A stretch of DNA of 64,000 bases from assembly GCA_001574975.1 (NCBI GenBank), contig KQ965856.1:64647-128646 (forward strand), in the 5' to 3' direction. Position 1 is the stretch's first letter; each line of letters starts with the position of its first letter. The translations under genes were made by a program, and so were the position numbers. A model generated the notes under the pieces. That model did no database searches and had not been told where the DNA came from. It saw nothing but the letters and a program-made list of their open reading frames with translations. The stretch is from Gonapodya prolifera JEL478 (Eukaryota > Monoblepharomycota > Monoblepharidomycetes > Monoblepharidales > Gonapodyaceae). Positions 56,799-64,000 of this stretch are shown here, one piece after another.

Positions 56799-57927
56799 TC
56801 ACGTCTTCATATCAAATCCTTTGTTGAGCCCCTCGCCTCCGCCTCCGTACTTCGACAGGAGATCTACACCGTCGAGCCTCCCCAGCTCATTTGCCATCCG
56901 AAACAGTGCCCTCTCCCTCGCGTTCGCATTCGCCCCAGCCTTTAGCAGAACCTCGACAATGTCCCATTCACCTCCTTTGACAGCCACAAATAGCGGGCTC
57001 TCATTATTCGCGTGGACGTTGGCGCCATGCTGGAGCAAAAGTTCCGCAATTGAAACGTTAGCGGCTTCAACGGCAACTTCCAAGAAACTCCCTCCACGAG
57101 AATTCGGGTCTGCCCCGTGTTCCAGAAGGAGAGTGTCATTTCCAAGTCCTCTATTTGGACCGCCGTGAGCAGCGAGCCTTCATTACCGCCAAGCACGCAC
57201 GCCCTTGCTTCCAAGAGTTGTCGAACTATATCAATTCGACCAAATTTGACAGCATATCTGAGTAGCGTGTCATCCGCTACATCTACGTTAAGCCCGGGCC
57301 CCAAGAAATAGAAAACAATGTCCCAATGATCATTCAGGGCGGCGCGTAACATGGCCCATTCTATTTCATCCTCCAGAATATCGTCCCTCTTCCTAATCAT
57401 CCCGTCAATGACGTCCAGGTGCCCTCCGTTTGCAGCTTCGACAATGGCAGACAAGTCCACCTCCGGCATGACGAGACCGGGGTTGATCCAGCCATGCTTT
57501 CCCGGATCGCGAATCACAATGACGGCACCGTAGTCGAGGAGAAGGTCGCACAGGGCGCGATTTCAGCACGCGCTGCTTTCACGAGTGCGGACTCGACGAG
57601 AGGTTCGCCTCCTATCACGCGGTTGATGTTGGCTTGAACACGGGGATCCTCCAGAAGATTCGCGACGGCATCGACACCGGCTCCAGCCCTCCCAGCTTCC
57701 ATGATCAGTACATGGTCCACTCCGTGGTGAATAATGGCCCGGCGGACGATCTGCGATGGTGATCCCAGAAGATGCCACAAAGCCCGATTGAGAGGAAAGC
57801 CGAGGCGATCGGGAAGGAAACGACCGAGGTGAAGCAGTACTTCAGTGGGAAGGTCTGCCAGGGATGCGGTTCCCTTCGGGGAAGTGGAGGGGCGCCCCAT
57901 CCGTAACGTCTCGGAAATTTTCGTCAT
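56799..57927 (-). pseudogene. F-box/ankyrin pseudogene, distal copy
   Basis: Fourth member of the 13046-14146 family, about 40 kb from the cluster. 57927-57514 reads MTKISETLRMGRPSTSPKG, the F-box LADLPTEVLLHLGRFLPDRL and linker SQIVRRAIIHHGVDHVLI, then shifts by one base near 57560 (expected GNRALCDLLLDYGAVIVIRD is spread over two frames). 57517-56942 supplies ankyrin repeats (VEAANGGHLDVIDGMI, NDHWDIVFYFLGPGLNV), shifting again near 57125. 57083-56799 ends the protein (SIAELLLQHGANVHANNES, LLSKYGGGGEG). With two indels mended it would match the intact gene nearly end to end, so inactivation is recent or the indels are sequence errors. Confidence 0.78.
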
Positions 57928-58028
57928 AGAAATAATGCTCTTCTCTTTACAAGCACAAAACAGATCCGTATAAAACTTGCTACATCAAGCACGTTCCCCT
58001 CGCAAAATGCCCCGACGCTTTGACCTTA

Positions 58029-59025
58029 TTACGCATAAGAAACGAAGAATCCAAAAACCACCAATAAAAATGACTTGCACCACGGCGCGGCATTGCGGGC
58101 GCCCGCCGAACTGGTCCTCGTGCTTGTTGCAGTCTCAGACGCGACAGCCGCCGCAGTCACCACTGTCGTTCCAGTTCCGGTCGCAGAGATGGTCGAGCTG
58201 ACACGCGCAACCAAACTTGACACTGTCGCGGACACTCTTGACGCCGTAGCCGACGTGGCATTGGCACCGGACGTCGCAGTCGATGTGCCATTGACCGTGG
58301 ACGATATCGTCGTTGTCAAGCTCTCAGATGGAGACGCAGTGGCCGACGTAGCAGTGAGAGTGCCAGTGTCAGTAGCAGTGCTAGTAACAGTGCAGTCTGT
58401 GGCGTTCGTGCAGGTGGGTTGCGAGGCGGATGCGGATGCGGTGCTGGAAGAGTCGATAAGTTCACCAGAAGATCGTTCATGAATGCGATGGATTAAACAA
58501 ATGCAAAGGAACAGGATTGATCAGAAAGGGTTTATCTCCATTGTGCGGGTGTTAACGTACATTGAAGTGACGGTATTCGCCGTCGCCGACGTGCTGTTGG
58601 TGCGCGGGGAAATTCCATGGAAGCCCAAGTTAGCCCCCACGATCCACGGCGCCAACAGAGGCGAATCACTCACGCGGTAGGTTCCACGCACGCTCCAGCA
58701 TAGGACGGACCGCAGGCATTGGCGCTGAATGACGGGGGGGAAGATTCGTCGGTTTGTTGGCGAACATCCATATTGGGAACAACGGGCTGCTCACGAAAAG
58801 TTCCCAGGCGTGCATGCATAACACATCTGGTTCGAAGGACAGTCTCCGTCGAGAGCGCAGGCAGCCTGGCGTTGGTCGAGGCGCGGTTTAGTGTTGAACA
58901 AATCGTGAAGGGTTGGCAACCAGGTAACGAGGATCCAGGGAGGACGGACTCACCTGAGAGGGAGCGACGATCAACGAGAGGGACAGAGCTACGACGGCAG
59001 CGATGAGGATGACGAAGCGAGGCAT
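58029..59025 (-). CDS. Secreted Cys/Thr-rich GPI-type surface protein
   Basis: Exons 59025-58954, 58865-58795, 58724-58674, 58593-58561, 58443-58029, all in phase, about 213 residues. Signal peptide MPRFVILIAAVVALSLSLIV; then a compact cysteine-rich part (ACALDGDCPSNQMCYACTPG, NACGPSYAGACVEPTA) and a long Ser/Thr/Ala stalk (TDTGTLTATSATASPSESLT and more) for O-glycosylation, ending in a hydrophobic GPI-type tail (CKSFLLVVFGFFVSYA). Four of five exons are short, so a simple frame search finds only the last one. Likely a cell-wall or adhesion protein; family not recognised. Confidence 0.75.
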
Positions 59026-59779
59026 GGCAGACAGCGAGATTATGTTTTCAGAACGGGATGGATTGGATTGATATTGCGGATAATCGTCCCTTTTTGAAGC
59101 CGGCGCTGAGTCGGTTCTCTCATGACGTAGCGGTGAGCAAATAAATTACTGCCTGATTTGGCACAAATGGAAACATCAAGACGAGAGGCTTTTGAAGACC
59201 TTCTTGGATCAGACGGGAGGAAATGGTTAATTACGCTGTAGTTTAATTTTAGAGTATACGTACGTAAGAGTACCAGGAATGCAAGTATTTCCCACCATTT
59301 GAATTCTTCCTTTTCAGGTTGAATCATTTCTACATCGTCCAATTTAGCTCTCCGTTCTTGCAACTAATTTGATTGCGCAACATTCAACATGTGGTACATA
59401 GATATTAGTCGGTTAGCATATGGATATGCTACTCATTTTATGATATCGGCCGTGCTCTCGCGTTCCTCCTTCATGAGATTTCAGGAAACAATTCTTTTCT
59501 CCCTGCCCCCCCTTTCAACCTCGTCAACGGCCCTACTCCTTGAAGAATGTCTCACCCATCCTCACTGATTGTAAAAGGTGATGAGCGCGTGGTCTCGATC
59601 AGGCAGTGCGCCATTGTGTTGTCTTCGCATTCGAAGGTGGAATAGATGCACATGGGCCGCAGTAAATCAACAAATATCTTCGCAGGCGGAAATTCAACTC
59701 CCTTCAAATTCAAAGAGGACTAGACTTAAGCATCAGCTCACACTCAACACACATCACTCGTCAACACATTATCACACCA
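59026..59779. other. Intergenic region
   Basis: Divergent spacer between the surface-protein gene (minus) and the small basic-protein gene (plus). A minus-strand frame at 59040-59363 (EEFKWWEILAFLVLL) lacks a start and known motif and is not called. Confidence 0.5.
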
Positions 59780-60609
59780 ATGGGAAAGAAGCAAGCCAGC
59801 AGGAAGCAATCCAGAGTCGAGTCTGCCCCACCCGTTCAGCCAGCAGCTCCGGCATCGACTCCCGCACCGGCACCGACGCCTGCACCAACGGGGAGATCCG
59901 AGAAGCCAAAGTCAGCGGCAGCTGCTCCGACCAAGAGAGAGGCCACCGGGAAGCAGCTCAAGGCGACGAAGAACAACGCTTTGATTCTGAATCGGGACTT
60001 TGGGTACGGGCCGTTCGCTAAGCGGATGCAGGTAAGACAGATTTCTTGAGGGGTTCTTTATGGAGTCTTCATCTTAGGTCGCTTACCATCTTCCCACCCC
60101 CTCTTTCAGCGCAAGTTCGGTCCGGAACGACCCCGCCCATCCTCCACCCGCTCTCGGGGCAAACCATCCCCTACCGCACTCACGACATCCCCACTCCCCT
60201 CCCAGCTGCGCCCTGAGTGGCAGAAATCGCAGCTAAAGTCGCCAATGTCTCTCATGAAAGCGTCCACCGGCTCCTCCCTCACCCCTGCTGCAGCTGCGAA
60301 CGTACTTCGCAAGGCGTCTGCGTCTGCCGTCCCGCAGTCACCTACCTCGGCAGCGTTCTGGTCGTCGGGTGACCCGGAGGAAGCGAAGCTTCGTCAGCAG
60401 ATTCGGGAGCACGAGGAGGCGCTGACGAAGCGGGATGTGGAGGTGGCGAATTTGATGCGGGCCTTAGTTGGAATGAGGTGGGTTCTCGGTCATTACTATT
60501 CGAATTTAGTGGTTTCTTGAACGTCGGCTCGGATCGGTTTGTTGTTAGGAGGTCGGGTTCGTTGAGGTCGCAGGGTAGCACCAGGAGAGCAAAAGTCGCC
60601 AGAGTCTAG
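59780..60609 (+). CDS. Small basic low-complexity protein
   Basis: Exons 59780-60031, 60110-60477, 60549-60609, in phase, about 226 residues, ATG in MGKKQASRKQSRVESAPP. The N half is a Pro/Ala-rich basic linker, the middle reads NNALILNRDFGYGPFAKRMQ and RKFGPERPRPSSTRSRGKPS, and the C half has a short predicted coiled coil (EEAKLRQQIREHEEALTKRD) before a basic tail. No catalytic domain recognised. The consistent three-exon frame supports it as a gene. Confidence 0.65.
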
Positions 60610-60826
60610 TTATGTACCGGGAACACTATTCAAAGTATACCCATATACCAAACGCACACCAGAATACAGTTAAGCTTGCCGATGCCGCGTTCTGAGTCAC
60701 ACTGCCTCCTGGATTTTTTCTCGGGAGACGACAAAAACTTCGGTCCGTTTCGCCACACATAGCCACGCCAAGGAACCAGAACCAATCTCTTCCCAATCCG
60801 TCACCACCCAAACACACACTCGCAGC

Positions 60827-62276
60827 ATGCCGCGCAAGGTCGGATTCAGCGCAAAGACCGTCGCCGCGTCCGCCTTGGGACTCGCAGCCGTCGCAGCCTT
60901 GCTTGATGGCTCATCGCTCGCCGGCGCGGAGTCGCTCCACAAACGAGGTGAGCGCTCGTTCCGGTTCGCTCTCACCGTTACCAAGCCACCTCTTCCACAC
61001 CTTACATCGTTTTTCTTCGCGTCCTTCTCGCCGATGCGTCTCCCCCACACCCCGCATCGTCCAATCTGGCGGCCCGGTCCTCAGCCAACCCCGACGCAAT
61101 CATCCAACTCACCGGCCCCACAAACTTCTGTCTCATCATGCCACCGCGCCCAAACGTCATTATATCCGATCATGAGTATGATGCGCTGTCGTACTGTCTC
61201 CCCGGGGGGTCCGTGACGAGCACGGGTGGGAGAATGATCCCGGGAGGGTTCATCCAGTCGGCACATTATGTCCGCTCGCCGAATAATGAGTTTGCGCAGG
61301 TGAGAGCGGGCGGTGATTTTTAGCAATTTTTTTTGTGTGTGTGGTGTAATGAAGTAAAAAAATCTTGGCAGGTGACGGGAACATACAACCCGGCTCCATT
61401 CGGGCTCATTCCCTCAGACTCTGGCGGCCAATACGACAGCGATGGTCCCGGATGCGGTGGACTCGGGTGGTAAGCACAAGCACCGCCTTCCTTGCGCCTC
61501 GAACTTCCCTCACAAACCCCCCTCCACTCAAACCTCCCCCCCCCCATCACTCCCAGCCCCATCGGCGCCATCTGCCAAGGCTACTCCTCCTTCATCGAGA
61601 TCCTCGGTGGGGGCCAGTACTGCCTTCGGTGCTGCAACGACCCCAAATGGTGTCCCGTCAACAGAGACACCGAAGGGTGCAATGCCGTTATTGGAGGGAA
61701 CTATGGTGGGGGGACGACGAGCGGATTTGTGAGCTTGCCTGGGAGTGGTATGTTGAACTTTGTGCGAGATGTGCGGGGATGGGTGTCAGAGTACTGATTC
61801 GGTGTGGAACGCTTTTCTGTGCAACAGGTACGAACGTCCCCGACACGACAGGAAGCCCGACCGCACCACCTCCTTCCGGGCCTCCTTCCCCTCCTCCCCC
61901 TCCTCCTCCTCCCACTCCCCCACCACCACCACCTCCGCCCGCTCCCTCCCCTAAACCCGCCACAACAACCGTCCCACCTCCTCCGCCACCGTCCACCTCA
62001 CCAGCAGCTGCGCCCGCCACGACTGCGAAAGCCACCACATCCGCGGCTCCATCAAGTGTTGCGGCGTCTTCAACCACCGCTGCGTCGTCCGCCGCCGTCA
62101 CGTCGTCGTCGTCGGCGAGTCGCGCTGCGTCGACAAGCACCTCTACTGCCGCCCCGTCCTCCACGTCGCCATCGCCGTCTCCCGCCGCGAACTCGGGCGC
62201 GCGCTTAACGGGAAAAGTGGTGCGGAACGCTGTCGGCGCGCTCGTGGCGGCTGCGGGTGTGGCGTTCGTGTTGTGA
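60827..62276 (+). CDS. Secreted GPI-type cysteine-rich glycoprotein, paralogue 2
   Basis: Paralogue of the gene at 54880-56488. Exons 60827-60947, 61085-61299, 61372-61469, 61557-61747, 61828-62276, in phase, about 357 residues. It opens with an Ala-rich hydrophobic segment (AASALGLAAVAALLDGSSL) acting as signal, then LTGPTNFCLIMPPRPNVIIS, MIPGGFIQSAHYV, VTGTYNPAPFGLIP, SGGQYDSDGPGCGGLGCPIG and GGGQYCLRCCNDPKWCPVNR. Next comes a proline-rich tract, a Ser/Thr/Ala stalk and a hydrophobic C terminus (VVRNAVGALVAAAGVAFVL). Core cysteines are conserved with paralogue 1; the stalk is Pro-rich here and Thr/Ala-rich there. No intronic element is present. Confidence 0.8.
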
Positions 62277-64000
62277 GACGGTACGAGCATTGATGGGCTG
62301 GGCGAGTGGTGAGGTGGTGGGTGGACGGTTTGGGGGAGAGGAAGTGGGAAGAGCAATGCGGGTGATTCCGTGCTTTTGCTGTTTTGGTATCGCATTGAAC
62401 CGGATGCCGGTTGGAAATTAGTATCATATGTAACTGCATTTTGCGCCCCTTTTTATGCTACGTACAATTGTAAACGTCGAAGAATCGATAAATGTCAAAA
62501 ATGTTTCAACCTTCTCCTTTTCTAGAAAATCTTCGTACCCAGTTCGCCAATTCCTGTTCAATACATCGATTCTGCAGTCCAAAGTGTTTCTTTGGGCAAC
62601 ATTTTCCACATAAATGGAAGTGACAGCCCAATGTAAGAGGTGAAAAACAGATCAATGGGATATGGATCTCTAGTTGGGATAAGGACTGGCGTTTCCGAAA
62701 AGCTGATAGAAGGTGGCCCTCTTGCGTGTAGTTAAATTTTAACGATCAAAATTCATACCAGCATCTTGATCGGAAAGCACTCATATGTTTGTGGCAACCT
62801 TGTCATACCAAATTACACGTTGGAGGGCCAGAGCCTGAAGCTTACGTTCCCAGCCAGAGCAGCTGTCAACAGCGTCACACCCACGACGGTTCGTCCAGGA
62901 AATGGGCAGAAGGAGGGAACATCTGACGTCATCTGATTCTCCTCGCAAGTTGATCAAATCTATGAGCTCACCATAGCCTGTTCACACAACGCAGTGAAAG
63001 AAGGGCACGAGGGCTGTTGAAAAAGAGGCTGACGAGATTAGAATGTGGAATATCCGTGAACGAACAGTAACGTTGGGTCATGCTGCGGGTGACACAGAGA
63101 GTCTTTAACATTCTCACCTAACGATAAGAAGCAATCTGTAGTGGACATAATCTGGCCATGTGCCTTTGAAGGATTCGAACGTTGGTGGATGTCTGGCCTC
63201 TGGTTGTTGTTCGCGTTTTGGGTCTCCTCTTCTCTTCTGCCACCAATGCAAATTTTACCTTTAAGCTCGGTGGCAGCACAACGTTACAATGGGTACAATC
63301 GAACAACGTACTTATGCGTACTGCAGGACCGTCATAAACTTATGTCTGCTTGCGCAGCTGCGAGAACAGAGAGGTCCCCTAGCTTGCTGCGGCAAGCCAA
63401 AACATGGAGTGTTCGCATACTATGAGGCGTTTTGTTATGGTTGGGACGAGGCAAAGACGATTCGATAGCTATGAATCATAGGTAAAGAAGGAGAAAAGGG
63501 GAAACTGGTCATATCTGAAACAGGAAGATTGGAAGATTTTATGCTCAAAATTGGGTTGCTATCTTCACATCTTAATCATGTCCACTACAAAGTACAAATA
63601 AAATACACCTCATTCACTTCAAAATGTCCGGCTCCATCCTGTATTACACATCCCGGCCCAATCTCTTCACGCCACTAAACTCGGCAGGTCAGGCGTCCCG
63701 CGCCCACCAAACAGAAGGCCATGCTTCCCCTGGAGCCCGCTGTGCCGTCCGTGTCGTCGTGTTTACTGTGGTGGTGATCGTGGTGGTGATGTCCATGATG
63801 CCCATGCCTTCCTTGCCCGCCTATTCGCTCACCATCACAATGATACGACCTTTGCAACACTTTTCTCCACCGTCACCCAGCACATGAGATAAGCAATTGG
63901 CACATAAATACACTCCACATTCCTGCACAATTCTCGTCCTATATTACACGGCCCATCCACTCTGTTGGTTTCTCACAACTCCCCACCTCCTCTTCCCAAC
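62277..64000. other. Right-hand flank, no supported gene
   Basis: No family match and no splice-consistent model. A plus-strand ATG frame at 63624-63887 (Val-rich centre) overlaps a minus-strand histidine-rich frame (about 63690-63830, HGHHGHHHHDHHHSKHDD); neither can be preferred. Confidence 0.4.

Noticed and set aside
59040-59363. Minus-strand frame with KWWEILAFLVLL
   Set aside because: No ATG start, no family match and no splice partner; not enough to call a gene.
61688-62395. Minus-strand acidic, Gly-rich 235-codon frame
   Set aside because: Antisense to the proline/serine stalk of surface glycoprotein 2, which has five phase-consistent exons.
63165-63185. tRNA-like T-arm (gttcgaatcc) on the minus strand
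   Set aside because: The flanking bases do not pair into a 5-bp T stem and no acceptor or anticodon stems are found.
1-64000. CRISPR arrays, bacterial operons, phage or plasmid features
   Set aside because: None seen; genes are intron-rich and eukaryotic, and the only regular short repeats are microsatellites.

Overview
The window is nuclear DNA from a fungus. Spliceosomal introns (usually 60-110 nt, GTGAGT/GTAAGT-type donors, CTAAC-like branch sites) interrupt most recognisable genes, and the repertoire is fungal/opisthokont: AP-2 mu, DRG1/RBG1, PTPMT1, PGAP4, GH47, APC permeases and GPI-anchored surface proteins. The many F-box and F-box/ankyrin copies suggest an early-diverging, chytrid-like fungus; that placement is inference. 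The assembly is draft quality: a 938-base run of N (35582-36519) plus single N at 35520 and 49862. Spliced models were built by hand from reading-frame continuity, splice signals and family similarity, so junctions marked approximate need transcript support.

Layout. 1-5.8 kb: two tandem APC amino-acid permease genes (the first cut by the window edge). 5.8-7.6 kb: no gene seen, one 29-bp direct repeat. 7.6-11.1 kb: an F-box protein with a long acidic tract and a proline-rich single-pass membrane protein. 11.9-16.6 kb: F-box/ankyrin cluster with one intact and two broken copies, an orphan ankyrin fragment and a possible GPCR remnant. 16.8-19.2 kb: AP-2 mu. 19.3-22.7 kb: a decayed F-box-like gene and a GH47 mannosidase pseudogene. 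22.9-28.2 kb: tetraspan protein, F-box/zinc-motif protein, chromate transporter. 28.4-33.2 kb: an intact 467-aa F-box protein, its broken neighbour copy and another decayed F-box-like gene. 33.4-36.8 kb: a two-TM cysteine-rich protein, a membrane-protein remnant and the gap. 37.2-46.3 kb: SDR, DRG1, PGAP4 (head-to-head with DRG1), a third broken F-box copy, and an ACOT13-like thioesterase. 46.9-53.1 kb: two tandem PTPMT1-like phosphatases and a protein kinase. 54.9-62.3 kb: two paralogous secreted GPI-type glycoproteins bracketing another broken F-box/ankyrin copy, a Cys/Thr-rich surface protein and a small basic protein. 62.3-64 kb: nothing secure.

Two patterns stand out. First, housekeeping genes (AP-2 mu, DRG1, chromate transporter, SDR, PGAP4, PTPMT1, kinase) splice into clean frames, whereas F-box-containing families and the GH47 gene carry many frameshifts and stops, so the lesions look like real gene birth-and-death rather than general sequencing error. 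Second, a GC-rich repeat lies inside introns of three unrelated genes (DRG1, PGAP4 and a surface glycoprotein), always in the host gene's sense orientation. Those introns are 309-377 nt against about 70 nt for most others; this introner-like element is the most unusual feature of the window.
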